Source: Phycisphaerales bacterium
GTDB taxonomy: Bacteria > Planctomycetota > Phycisphaerae > Phycisphaerales > UBA1924
DNA: 64,000 nucleotides
Assembly (NCBI GenBank): GCA_020850415.1
Contig: JADZER010000028.1
Span: 1-64,000 of the forward strand
Reading direction: 5' to 3'
Of the stretch, positions 22,412-31,072 are shown piece after piece (within the stretch, counting starts at the first letter, position 1; the number at the start of each line of letters is the position of its first letter). The notes beneath the pieces are model-generated. The model did not search any database and was not told the origin of the DNA. It worked only from the letters and a program-made list of their open reading frames with translations. The position numbers were made by a program, and so were the translations under genes.

Positions 22412-23515
22412 ATGGACGCAGGGATCGTCGGCCTGCCGAATGTCGGCAAGTCCACACTGTTCAACGCTCTCACGGCCGCCGGGGCCCTGGCGGCCAACTA
22501 CCCGTTCGCGACGATCGAGCCGAATGTGGGCGTGGTGCCGATCCCGGACCCGCGGCTGGAGATCATCCGGGGTCATATCGACAGCCAGAAGATCGTGCCG
22601 GCGGCGCTGCGGCTGGTGGATATCGCGGGGATCGTGCGGGGGGCGAGCCAGGGGGAGGGGCTGGGCAACAAGTTCCTGAGCCACATCCGGGAGGTGGACG
22701 CGATCCTGCATGTGGTGCGGTGCTTTGAGAAGGCGCCGGGCGGCGAGGATGTCACGCATGTGGAGGGGTCGGTGGACCCGATGCGGGACATCGGGACGAT
22801 CGAGACCGAGCTGATCCTGGCGGACCTGCAGACGGTGGAGAACGCGCTGCCCAAGGCCGAGCGGGCGGCCCGGGGCAAGGACCGGGACGACATCATCCGG
22901 CTGGAGCTTCTCAAGGCGCTCTTCCCCCTGCTCAATGACGGCAGGCCGGCGCGGACGCTGGAGCTAGAGGGGAAGGACCACCAGAGGGCGTTCAAGGGCC
23001 TCGGCCTCATCAGCGCCAAGCGGGTGCTGTATGTGATGAATGTGGACGAGCACGATGTGCTGGGCGAGGGACCGCTTTCACGCCAGGTGCGGGCGCACGC
23101 CGAGAGCGAGGGGATGGAGGCGGTCGCGGTGTGCGCGAAGATCGAGTCCGAGCTTGGCGAGCTGGAGGGGTCGGAGCGGCAGGAGATGCTCGGGGCGATG
23201 GGGCTGGATGAGCCCGCGCTGGGCAAGCTGGCGCGGGCGGCGTACCACCTGCTGGGGCTGCAGTCGTTCTACACGGCGGGCCCGAAGGAGATCCGGGCGT
23301 GGCCGATCCCGATCGGGTGCAAGGCGCCGCAGGCGGCGGGGACGATCCACACGGACTTCGAGCGCGGGTTCATCCGGGTGGAGGCGTACTCGGTGCACGA
23401 CCTGGAGCAGTACGGGTCGGAGAAGGCGATCCGGGACCACGGGAAGATGCGGACCGAGGGCAAGGAGTATGTGATGCACGACGCTGATGTGTGTCACTTC
23501 CTGTTCAATGTCTAG
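22412..23515 (+). CDS. ychF: Redox-regulated ATPase YchF (Obg-like)
   Basis: 367 residues, standard length. The P-loop is [14 protein letters not shown] at residues 7-20; the switch regions are [12 protein letters not shown] and [22 protein letters not shown]. The G4 motif is NVDE, the NxxE variant that makes this family prefer ATP over GTP. The C-terminal TGS-like domain contains [12 protein letters not shown] and ends [11 protein letters not shown], as is universal in YchF/OLA1. It associates with ribosomes. AAGGA sits 7 bases before ATG 22412. Confidence 0.97.
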   Translation: MDAGIVGLPNVGKSTLFNALTAAGALAANYPFATIEPNVGVVPIPDPRLEIIRGHIDSQKIVPAALRLVDIAGIVRGASQGEGLGNKFLSHIREVDAILHVVRCFEKAPGGEDVTHVEGSVDPMRDIGTIETELILADLQTVENALPKAERAARGKDRDDIIRLELLKALFPLLNDGRPARTLELEGKDHQRAFKGLGLISAKRVLYVMNVDEHDVLGEGPLSRQVRAHAESEGMEAVAVCAKIESELGELEGSERQEMLGAMGLDEPALGKLARAAYHLLGLQSFYTAGPKEIRAWPIPIGCKAPQAAGTIHTDFERGFIRVEAYSVHDLEQYGSEKAIRDHGKMRTEGKEYVMHDADVCHFLFNV

Positions 23516-23692
23516 GCGACAGCTCGTCGAGGCTCGATGGTCCGTTGTCCTCCGTTCAAGCTTGCGCTGAGATTGCGCAGCGCGGCCCACGGGGGTCGGC
23601 GCGCGTCATAGCGTGGGGCCGATCGCGCCGGCCCACCGCCCGCCGGGGGTTGCGGGCCGGCGCGGGAAACCGCTCCCCGGAGGATGTCAACG

Positions 23693-25618
23693 ATGCGCAC
23701 CAAGATTCTCGCTCTGCTGGCCGCCGGCGCCGCGGCCAATGCCGCGCTCGCTCAGGACGCCGTGCTCTATCTGCATGTTCTGCACCACAGCGACGGCGAG
23801 TCGCAGCTGATCGATTTGGGCACGGGGCGCGAGGACTTCGGCGGCGCGGCCCGCTTCAAGACGCTCGCGGACAACCTGAAGGCCGAGGCGCTGGTGTTCC
23901 CTTCCGGCCCGTGGGCGAACGCCGGGCTGATGATCTCGTCGGGCGACAACTATCTGGCGGGGCCGGAGTTCAACGCGAGCCTGGCCAAGGGCGTGCCGTT
24001 CTACGACACGATCGCGATGGAGCTGGTCGGGTACGACGCGGCGACGCTGGGCAACCACGAGTTTGACTTCGGGCCGGACACCCTGGCGGACTTCGTCGAG
24101 GGGTTCACCTCCGGGTTCCCGTTCCTGAGCGCGAACCTGGACTTCTCGGGCGAGCCCCGCCTGGACGCCTTGTACCAGAACGGCCGGATCGCGGAGATGA
24201 CGGTGGTGGACGCCGCGGGGACGCCGGTCGGCATCATCGGCCTGACGACGCCCAACCTGCCGTTTATCTCCAGCCCCCGCGATGTCGGGGTGGACGAGGA
24301 CATCGTCGGCGTGACGCAGGCGGCGGTGGACGCGCTCAAGGCCAACGGCGTTGAGATCATCATCCTCTCGAGCCACCTGCAGGGGATCTCCGAGGAACTC
24401 GGCCTGATCGGCCAGGTGCGCGGGCTGGACATCGTGATCGCCGGCGGCGGGGATGACCTGCTCGCCAACGGCGACGATGTGCTCGTGCCCGGCGACGCGT
24501 CGGAGGGCCCGTACCCGACGGTGGCGGCCGACCCGGACGGGCGGCAGGTCCCGGTGGTGGCGACGGCGGGGAACTACGCGTATGTCGGGCGGCTGATCGT
24601 CGGATTCGACGGCTCGGGCGAGATCGTGGACACGGTCCAGCCCGAGTCCGGCCCGGTCCGCGTCGCCGGCGGCGGCAACCCGGACGCGGTGCCGTCGGAC
24701 CCGGAAGTTCAGGCGCTGGTGGTGGACCCGGTGGCGGGCTATGTGGAGGACCTTGCCAACAACATCATCGGCGTGACCGAGGTCGAGCTGGACGGGCGCC
24801 GGAACAATGTCCGCGCCCGGGAGACCAACCTGGCGGACCTGATCGCCGACGCGCACCTCTGGACCGCGCAGAACCTGGCCTCTGACTTCGGCGTGGACAC
24901 CCCCCGGATCGCGTTCCAGAACGGCGGCGGCATCCGCAACGACAGCGTGATCCCGGTGGGGAACATCTCGGAGCTTGAGACCTTCAACATCCAGCCGTTC
25001 GGGAACTTCGTGAGCGTTGTGGAGGATGTGCCCGCGACGCAGCTCAAGGAGATCCTGGAGAACGCCGTGTCGGCGATCGGCACCGGGGCGGGCACCGGGC
25101 GCTTCGGGCAGGTCTCGGGTCTGGTGTTCGAGTGGGATGTCCACCGTACCGCCCAGGTCGTTGACAACGACGGGAATGTGCTGACCGAGGGCGAGCGGGT
25201 GCGCAACGCGTCGCTCTCCGACGGCACGCCGATCGTGGTGGACGGGGCCCTCGTCACGGGTGACAGCTTCGACATCGCCATCGCGGACTTCCTCGCCCGG
25301 GGCGGCGACCAGTACCCCTTCCGGGGGCTGCCGTTCACCGTGGTCGGCGTGACCGACCAGCAGTCGCTGCGGAACTTCATCGCCGACGGTCTCGGCGGGG
25401 TGATCAGCGCGGCGGACTACCCTGTCGGCGGCGAGGGCCGCATCACCGAGGTCTGCTACGCGGACTTCAACGGTGACGGCGGGAGCAACTCGCAGGATGT
25501 GCTTGACTTCCTGAACGCCTGGACCGCCAAGGACGGCCGGGCGGACTGCAACCTGGACGGCATCGTCGACACCCGCGATGTGATCTGCTTCCTGAACTCC
25601 TGGAACGCCGGCTGCTGA
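23693..25618 (+). CDS. Secreted 5'-nucleotidase/metallophosphatase with GC-type dockerin C-terminus
   Basis: 641 residues. Signal peptide residues ~1-20. The calcineurin-like phosphoesterase domain carries LHHSDGES, SSGDNYLAGPEF, TLGNHEFDFG and LSSHLQGI. These are the forms seen in the NucA/bifunctional metallophosphatase subgroup, not in UshA. The 5'-nucleotidase C-terminal domain has FQNGGGIRND and ARGGDQYPF, which bind nucleotide. The last ~60 residues are a dockerin-like pair (DFNGDGGSNSQDVLDFL, DCNLDGIVDTRDVICFL) ending NSWNAGC. Its role is probably extracellular phosphate or nucleoside scavenging at the cell surface. ATG 23693 is chosen because GGAGG (23679-23683) is 9 bases upstream, whereas ATG 23684 directly touches it. 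A strong terminator follows. Confidence 0.92.
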   Translation: MRTKILALLAAGAAANAALAQDAVLYLHVLHHSDGESQLIDLGTGREDFGGAARFKTLADNLKAEALVFPSGPWANAGLMISSGDNYLAGPEFNASLAKGVPFYDTIAMELVGYDAATLGNHEFDFGPDTLADFVEGFTSGFPFLSANLDFSGEPRLDALYQNGRIAEMTVVDAAGTPVGIIGLTTPNLPFISSPRDVGVDEDIVGVTQAAVDALKANGVEIIILSSHLQGISEELGLIGQVRGLDIVIAGGGDDLLANGDDVLVPGDASEGPYPTVAADPDGRQVPVVATAGNYAYVGRLIVGFDGSGEIVDTVQPESGPVRVAGGGNPDAVPSDPEVQALVVDPVAGYVEDLANNIIGVTEVELDGRRNNVRARETNLADLIADAHLWTAQNLASDFGVDTPRIAFQNGGGIRNDSVIPVGNISELETFNIQPFGNFVSVVEDVPATQLKEILENAVSAIGTGAGTGRFGQVSGLVFEWDVHRTAQVVDNDGNVLTEGERVRNASLSDGTPIVVDGALVTGDSFDIAIADFLARGGDQYPFRGLPFTVVGVTDQQSLRNFIADGLGGVISAADYPVGGEGRITEVCYADFNGDGGSNSQDVLDFLNAWTAKDGRADCNLDGIVDTRDVICFLNSWNAGC

Positions 25619-25644
25619 ACCCAAACCAGGCCGACGAACACGCT

Positions 25645-25685
25645 CGCCGCCCGGGGGCTTACCGCCCCCGGGCGGCGTTTCTCTT
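25645..25685 (+). terminator. Strong rho-independent terminator
   Basis: Arms 25645-25658 and 25664-25677 form a perfect 14-bp GC-rich stem with a TTACC loop, followed by TTTCTCTT. It ends transcription of the 5'-nucleotidase gene. Confidence 0.9.
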
Positions 25686-25713
25686 CGACGGGTGTTTGGG
25701 GGCTCGGGGCGGT

Positions 25714-25722
25714 TGGTATGAT
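25714..25722 (+). promoter_or_regulatory. Extended -10 promoter, probably giving a leaderless mRNA
   Basis: TGG followed by TATGAT (25717-25722), an extended -10. The following pseudopilin-like ATG at 25730 is 7 bases later, the expected transcription start. No Shine-Dalgarno is present. Confidence 0.55.
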
Positions 25723-25729
25723 GGTAGTT

Positions 25730-26497
25730 ATGCACCGCCCGCCACCGCTCCGGCCCGCGTTCACACTGATCGAGCTGCTGGTGGTCATCGCGATCATCGC
25801 GCTCCTGATCGCGATCCTGCTGCCGGCCTTGGGGAAGGCCCGGGAGGCGGCGCGGGCCGTCACCTGCGGCTCGAACCTGCGGCAGATCGGGATCGGGCTG
25901 ACGGGGTACACGATCGATACCGGGCACTACCCGGGGCACCACACCTACAACACGAATCCGAACAACCGGCTGGTGTGGGGGCCGCGGGTGCGGGCGTACC
26001 TGGGGGAGATCGTGGAGCCGTTCTGGTGCCCGGTGAACCCGAAGGAGGCGCAGTGGGAGCAGCGCTGGGGGTACTCGGAGGACAAGTTCGAGCCGTTCGG
26101 GTATCAGCCGGGCGAGTACACCGTGAGCGCGTGGCGGGCGCTCTTCAGCTACGGGTACAACGACTGGGGCGTGCGTGAGTTCGCCGACCCGCACCTGGGT
26201 CTCGGCGGGTGGGTCGGGCACGAAGTGCACGGCGAGGTGCGGGAGTCGCGGGTGGTGCAGCCGTCGGACATGATCGCCATGGCCGACAGCAAGACGGACG
26301 GGAACTGGGACTCGGCGATCGACCCGGCGGACACGCTGGACGGGGAGTGGCCGAGCCCCCGCCACGGGGGCGGGGCGAACACGCTGTTCGCGGACGGGCA
26401 TGTGGTGCGAGAAGAACAGCGGCTGCTGGTGGAGGCCACGCCCGAGGCGCGGCGGCGTTGGAACAACGACTTCCTGGCGCACGAGGAGCTGTGGTGA
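25730..26497 (+). CDS. Pseudopilin-like protein with prepilin-type N-terminus
   Basis: 255 residues. The leader [10 protein letters not shown] is followed by [20 protein letters not shown] and [12 protein letters not shown], the planctomycete prepilin N-terminus. The C-terminal part has [15 protein letters not shown], the H/DG ending common in these proteins. The first ATG of the frame (25718) lies inside the -10 box, so 25730 is the likely start. It overlaps the next gene by one base (TGATG), implying translational coupling. Function beyond an assembled surface or secretion filament is unknown. Confidence 0.85.
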   Translation: MHRPPPLRPAFTLIELLVVIAIIALLIAILLPALGKAREAARAVTCGSNLRQIGIGLTGYTIDTGHYPGHHTYNTNPNNRLVWGPRVRAYLGEIVEPFWCPVNPKEAQWEQRWGYSEDKFEPFGYQPGEYTVSAWRALFSYGYNDWGVREFADPHLGLGGWVGHEVHGEVRESRVVQPSDMIAMADSKTDGNWDSAIDPADTLDGEWPSPRHGGGANTLFADGHVVREEQRLLVEATPEARRRWNNDFLAHEELW

Positions 26498-26868
26498 TGG
26501 GGAGGCTCGGCGCCCGGATCGGGGCGGGGGTTGCGGTCGGGCTGCTCGGCGCGGGGGCGGTCTGGGCGTGGAGCGCGGGGCGTGGACGCGGGGCGCGGGA
26601 CTTCCCCGACGGCATCCGCATGCTGTGCGTGGACCCGGGGTGCGGGCGGGCGTTCGACACGACACTGGCGGAGATCGCGAGGGTCCGCGCGGAGGATGAC
26701 GAGGCCCCGGTGCCCTGCCCGGACTGCGCCGGGCCCACGGTCCGGGGGGTGGTCTGCCCGTCGTGCGAGGGGACCTACCGGTACGGCGGGGCGGTCCGGG
26801 ACCGGGGGGACGAGCCGGCGTGCCCGCTGTGCAAGGAGACGCTGCCGCGGTTGACGCCGGGCGGGTAG
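26497..26868 (+). CDS. Small exported zinc-ribbon-like protein
   Basis: 123 residues. An N-terminal hydrophobic segment (ARIGAGVAVGLLGAGAVWAW) is a signal or anchor. The rest has four Cys pairs: CVDPGC, CPDC, CPSC and CPLC, resembling two consecutive zinc ribbons. I do not recognise a family. Its start codon shares a base with the upstream pseudopilin stop, so the two are translated together and the protein may act with that filament protein. Confidence 0.65.
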   Translation: MGRLGARIGAGVAVGLLGAGAVWAWSAGRGRGARDFPDGIRMLCVDPGCGRAFDTTLAEIARVRAEDDEAPVPCPDCAGPTVRGVVCPSCEGTYRYGGAVRDRGDEPACPLCKETLPRLTPGG

Positions 26869-26890
26869 GGCAAGCGGGCGGGCGAGCCTG

Positions 26891-26896
26891 TATTGT
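26891..26896 (+). promoter_or_regulatory. -10 box (TATTGT) of the following membrane protein gene
   Basis: TATTGT, preceded by TG, ends 6 bases before ATG 26903. There is no Shine-Dalgarno, which fits a leaderless message. Confidence 0.4.
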
Positions 26897-26902
26897 GCGG
26901 CG

Positions 26903-27526
26903 ATGGCACAACGCACGGGGTTCCCGAAGGGCGTCGCGGCATTCGCGGGCATCTACCTGCTGGGGTTCGGCGGCACGGCGGTGGTGCAGCGGAACGGGGA
27001 GTTCATCTTCTATCTCGGGGTGATGCGGGTGCTCGTGGGCATGGTGTACGGGGTGCACCGGCGGGTCGGGTTCTCGGGGCTGGTGCTGTGGCTGCTTGCG
27101 GTGTGGGGGCTGCTGCACATGGCCGGGGGGACGGTGCCGATCCCGATGTCGGTGGCGGAGACCGAGAACGAGACGGCGGTGCTGTACTCGCTGAGGCCCT
27201 GGGCGTGGCTGCCGCGGTACGACCAGGTGACGCACGCGTTTGGGTTCTTCAGCGCGACGGTGGCCTGCGGTGAGGCGTTGCTGGCGGCGACGCGGCCGGG
27301 CCGTGTGGGTGTGGGGTTCGCGTGCGCGTGCGGGCTGATGGGGGTGGGGTTCGGGGCGCTCAACGAGGTGGTCGAGTTCATCGCGGTGCTCACGCTGCCG
27401 GACACCAATGTCGGCGGGTATGTGAATACCGGCTGGGACCTGGTGTCGAACACGGTCGGGGCTTCGCTGGGTGCGCTGGTGGTGGCGGCGCGCGGCGGCG
27501 GGCCTGCGGCGGGGCGGGCGCCATAG
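26903..27526 (+). CDS. DUF2238/YjdF-like integral membrane protein
   Basis: 207 residues with about five hydrophobic helices. Conserved polar spots of the DUF2238 (YjdF) family are visible: RYDQVTHAFGFF in the middle, NEVVEFIAV, and GYVNTGWDLVSNTVGA near the end. These His/Glu/Asp residues in membrane helices are reminiscent of membrane-embedded catalytic sites, but the function is unknown. It converges with the spermidine-synthase-like gene, with 7 bases between stops. Confidence 0.75.
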   Translation: MAQRTGFPKGVAAFAGIYLLGFGGTAVVQRNGEFIFYLGVMRVLVGMVYGVHRRVGFSGLVLWLLAVWGLLHMAGGTVPIPMSVAETENETAVLYSLRPWAWLPRYDQVTHAFGFFSATVACGEALLAATRPGRVGVGFACACGLMGVGFGALNEVVEFIAVLTLPDTNVGGYVNTGWDLVSNTVGASLGALVVAARGGGPAAGRAP

Positions 27527-27533
27527 CCCGCGG

Positions 27534-29705
27534 CTACTGGGCGAGGAGCGCGGCGACGAGGTCGGCGTGGGCGTCGGTCCAGGCTCGGGCGGCGGGGGCC
27601 GGCTCGGACCACTGGACATCGGATCGGAAGCCGGCCAGGGCGGTCGGGTCGCGCGATGCGAGGAGCCAGTGGCTGGAGTACTCGCCCTGCTCGACCGCGT
27701 CCTCGAGCGAGCGGGCGTCGTTGCGGTGGAGGGCCGGGATGCCGAGGTCTCGGAGGGCCGCGCTGACGAAGGGGGCGAGGTTGAGGTGCAGGTTGGAGAG
27801 GTGGACGAGCAGCACGCCGTCGGGCTTGAGCTTGGCGTTGTAGACCTCGAAGGCCTCGAGCGTGAGCAGGTGCATGGGCACGGCGTCGGAGCTGAACGCG
27901 TCGAGGACGATGAGGTCGTAGGTCTGATCGGCCGCCGCGTCGAGGCGCCGTCGGCCGTCGCCGACCGCGAAGGAGGTCTCGGCCCGGGAGTCGGCGAGGA
28001 AGCGGAAGAGGGCGGGGTCGCTAGCGATGCGGACGACGGCGGGGTCGATCTCGTAGAAGTCGAACCGCTGGCCGTCGCGGGCGTAGGCGGCGAGCGAGCC
28101 GGCGCCCAGGCCGATGAACGCGGCGCGGTCGAACCGGGCGCCGAGCCTCGCGAACGCCTGGCCGGCGGGCCCCCGCTCGTGGTAGTAGGTCAGAGGCTCT
28201 CCCCGCCGCTGGGGGTCGAGCCACGCCAGCCCGTGGATCGTGGTCCCGTGGGCGAGCTGGCGGAATCGTCCGGCGGCGTCGGTGCGGACGGTGTGGACGC
28301 CGAAGAAGGACCGCTCGCGGAGCTCGATGTGGGAGCCGTCGGAGCGGAGCGCGACCGCGAGCAGCAGGGCCGCGGCTGAGGCGGTGAACAGGCGGGGCAG
28401 TCGCGAGAGCAGGAACAGCAGGAGGACGGGGGCGCCCGCGGCGAGCAGGAGGCCGAGGCCTGGCCCGCCGCCGGTCTCGGGGACATGGGTGCGCGGTCCG
28501 AGGGCGACCCAGAGGAGGAGCGCGGGTGGCAGCAGCCAGAGCCAGCGGGCGCGGCGCGGGGCGGCGCGGCCGGGCCGGGGCAGCGCGAGGCACGCCAGCG
28601 TGATCGCGAGGGGGTACTCGTAAAGGTCGGGGAAGAGCACCGGGGCGAGCAGGCTGTTGAAGGCGCCGCCGAGTGCGCCGCCGACCGCGAGGCACAGGTA
28701 GAACTCGGTGAGGCGGCTGACGCTCGGGCGGCAGGCGTGGAGACGACCGTGGCAGAGACAGCCCGCGGTGAGCAGGGCGCCGAGGTGCAGCGAGAGGATC
28801 GCGATGATCGGCTGGCGGGCCTGGAGCAGGAACGCGAGCACGACAGAGACGAGCGCGATCGGCCAGAGGCGGACCGCCAGGCGGGTGACCCGGTCGCTCC
28901 AGCGGCTGAACGCGGCGATGAAGGAGACGAGGTAGAGTCCGAGAGGGATCACCCAGAGGAGGGGGACCGCGGCCAGGTCGGTGGAGAGGTACTGCGTGCA
29001 GCCGAGCATGAGGCTCGAGGGCACGAACGCGAGGAAGACCCACCACGCGCGTTCCCGCCTGACGCGCTTCGGGTCGGTCGCGGTCGGCGCGTCGCGGGCG
29101 GGGGCGGGGGGTGTCGCGCCGGGTCGTCTTGCCGCCAGCACACCGGCGCCGACCGTGAGCAGGGCGAAGATCGCGAACCCGCCCCGCCAGAGTGCGGCCT
29201 GTTCGGGGAGCGACCAGAGCCGTTCGATGACGAAGGGGTAGGCGAGGAGGCCGACGAAGCTGCCGGCGTTGCTGGCGGCGTAGAGGAAGTAGGGGTCGCG
29301 GGCGGCGGGGTGGGCGGTCGATCCGAACCACCGCTGGAGCAGGGGCCCGGCGGTCGCAACGGCGAAGAAGGGCAGCCCCACGGCCCGGGTGAGCAGCCAG
29401 AGCAACTCCCCCACTTCGGCCCCGCTGGCCGGGGCGGCGGAGGCGACGGTGCCGAACGGGATCAACGCCGCGGAGGCGAGCAGGGCGGCATGCAGGGCGA
29501 CCTGGGTCCATGGGCGTGCCCTTCTGGTGAGCATGTGGGCGTAGATGTAGCCGGCGAGCAGCTCGACTTGGAAGAACATGACGGCGGTGTTCCAGACGGC
29601 CGGGCTGCCGCCGAACATGGGGAGCACCTGCCGGGCCGCGAAGGGCTCGAGGGCGAAGAGCAGCGCGGCCGCGAGGAAGATGGCCGCGGTGAAGGTCGGC
29701 AGCAT
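27534..29705 (-). CDS. Fused membrane/spermidine-synthase-like protein
   Basis: 723 residues. The N-terminal half is a polytopic membrane domain with about a dozen hydrophobic helices, beginning MLPTFTAAIFLAAALLFALEP and containing MFFQVELLAGYIYAH. The C-terminal ~230 residues are a spermidine-synthase-type Rossmann domain: AFIGLGAGSLAAYAR, FYEIDPAVVRIA, YDLIVLDAFSSDAVPMHLLT. This fused architecture is common in bacteria, and true polyamine synthesis is unproven for it. The frame stays open far upstream, but the natural start is ATG 29705, six bases after a TACCAT -10-like hexamer. Confidence 0.85.
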   Translation of the reverse strand: MLPTFTAAIFLAAALLFALEPFAARQVLPMFGGSPAVWNTAVMFFQVELLAGYIYAHMLTRRARPWTQVALHAALLASAALIPFGTVASAAPASGAEVGELLWLLTRAVGLPFFAVATAGPLLQRWFGSTAHPAARDPYFLYAASNAGSFVGLLAYPFVIERLWSLPEQAALWRGGFAIFALLTVGAGVLAARRPGATPPAPARDAPTATDPKRVRRERAWWVFLAFVPSSLMLGCTQYLSTDLAAVPLLWVIPLGLYLVSFIAAFSRWSDRVTRLAVRLWPIALVSVVLAFLLQARQPIIAILSLHLGALLTAGCLCHGRLHACRPSVSRLTEFYLCLAVGGALGGAFNSLLAPVLFPDLYEYPLAITLACLALPRPGRAAPRRARWLWLLPPALLLWVALGPRTHVPETGGGPGLGLLLAAGAPVLLLFLLSRLPRLFTASAAALLLAVALRSDGSHIELRERSFFGVHTVRTDAAGRFRQLAHGTTIHGLAWLDPQRRGEPLTYYHERGPAGQAFARLGARFDRAAFIGLGAGSLAAYARDGQRFDFYEIDPAVVRIASDPALFRFLADSRAETSFAVGDGRRRLDAAADQTYDLIVLDAFSSDAVPMHLLTLEAFEVYNAKLKPDGVLLVHLSNLHLNLAPFVSAALRDLGIPALHRNDARSLEDAVEQGEYSSHWLLASRDPTALAGFRSDVQWSEPAPAARAWTDAHADLVAALLAQ

Positions 29706-29800
29706 GGGCCGATGGTAGTGGCGGTCGGGGATCGGCGTCGGGGGGGCCGGGCGCGTGGCCCACGAGGCCTGTGGTGCGGCGCGTGCCCGGCCCGCGATGG

Positions 29801-31072
29801 TCAGCGCCGCATGGCGGCCGCCCGGGCGTGCGCGGTGAGGCCCTCGATCGTCGCGAGTCGCTCGGTGTCGGCGATGATGGCGGAGTCGATGGCGTTGTCG
29901 AAGCGTGTCCAGGTGCGGAGACGGAGGAAGTGGGCGACGCTGAGGCCGGCACGGCAGCGGGCGGTCCCGCCGGTCGGGAGGGTGTGATTGGGGCCGACGC
30001 CGTAGTCGCCGAAGACCTCCGCCGCTCGGGATCCGATGAAGACGGCGCCGGCGTGCCGCACGCGCGAGGCGACGGCGGGAGCGTCGGCGGTGACGATCTC
30101 GAGGTGCTCGGGGGCGACACGGTCGGAGACGGCGAGGGCCTGCTCGATGTCCCCCACCACCGTGGCGAAGCCGTTGGCCAGTGCTCGCCTGGCGGTGGGC
30201 GCCGTGTCGAGCGACCGGAGCTGGACCGCCAGCTCGCGCTCCACCGCGTCGGCGAGGGGACGGCTGGTCGTGACGAGCATCGGCACGGCGTCGTCGTCGT
30301 GCTCGGCCTGGGCGAGGAGGTCGGCGGCAATGGTGGCGGCGTCGGCGGTGTCGTCGGCGATCACGAGCAGCTCGGAGGGCCCGGCGAGCATGTCGATGCC
30401 GACCGAAGCGCTGACCAGGTGCTTGGCCGCGGTCACCCACTTGTTGCCCGGCCCGGCGATGACATCGACCGGCTCGAGTCCGTCGAACCCGTAGGCGAGA
30501 GCGGCGATGGCGTGGGCGCCGCCGATGGCGAGGAATTGATCGGCGCCGGCGATGGCGGCGGCGGCGAGGACGATCGGGGCGGCGCCGGGGGATGCGACGA
30601 CGACGCGGTCGCACCCGGCCTCGCGGGCGGTCACGGCGGTCATGAGGGCGGAGGAGGGGAGGGGGTAGCGGCCGCCCGGCGCGTAGCAGCCGGCCGCGCC
30701 GACCGGCTCGACCGAGTGCCCGGCCTGGCCGCCGGCGACGGGGATGGTCAGGGGCCGGATCGACTCTCGTTGTGCGTGGGCGAAGCGGGCGATGCGTTCG
30801 GCGGCCCGTTCGAGGACGGCGCGGTCCTCGCGGTCGATGGCGTCGAGCGCGCGGCGCATGTCGGCGCGGTCGAGCAGCAGCGGCTCGCCGGCCCGGCGCT
30901 CGCCGAACCTGAGGGCGATCTGCCCGAGCGCGGCGGCGCCGCCCTGCCGGATTTGCTCGATGATCGCGGCCGCGTCGGACAAGGCCGCGGGGTCGACGGC
31001 GCTCCGGGCCGAACGGCGAGCCTGCTCCGGCGCGACCAGGCGGAGCAGCCGCGTCGGTTCGCTGGCGCCCAT
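29801..31072 (-). CDS. hisD: Histidinol dehydrogenase
   Basis: 423 residues. It catalyses the last two oxidations from L-histidinol to L-histidine, using zinc and NAD. Key segments: CYAPGGRYPLPSSALMTAVTA, VIAGPGNKWVTAAKHLV, GIDMLAGPSELLVIAD, LLAQAEHDDDA (zinc-binding Gln/His), NHTLPTGG and RTWTRFDNA. It is the last gene of the his operon. Its ATG overlaps the hisA/IE stop by 4 bases (ATGA), so it is translationally coupled. Confidence 0.97.
   Translation of the reverse strand: MGASEPTRLLRLVAPEQARRSARSAVDPAALSDAAAIIEQIRQGGAAALGQIALRFGERRAGEPLLLDRADMRRALDAIDREDRAVLERAAERIARFAHAQRESIRPLTIPVAGGQAGHSVEPVGAAGCYAPGGRYPLPSSALMTAVTAREAGCDRVVVASPGAAPIVLAAAAIAGADQFLAIGGAHAIAALAYGFDGLEPVDVIAGPGNKWVTAAKHLVSASVGIDMLAGPSELLVIADDTADAATIAADLLAQAEHDDDAVPMLVTTSRPLADAVERELAVQLRSLDTAPTARRALANGFATVVGDIEQALAVSDRVAPEHLEIVTADAPAVASRVRHAGAVFIGSRAAEVFGDYGVGPNHTLPTGGTARCRAGLSVAHFLRLRTWTRFDNAIDSAIIADTERLATIEGLTAHARAAAMRR

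Noticed and set aside
23693..25618. Loss of metal ligands (DxH, GGHTH) in the 5'-nucleotidase
   Set aside because: The LHHSDGES and GGGDDLL forms fit the NucA-like metallophosphatase subgroup rather than UshA, so this is probably subgroup-typical.
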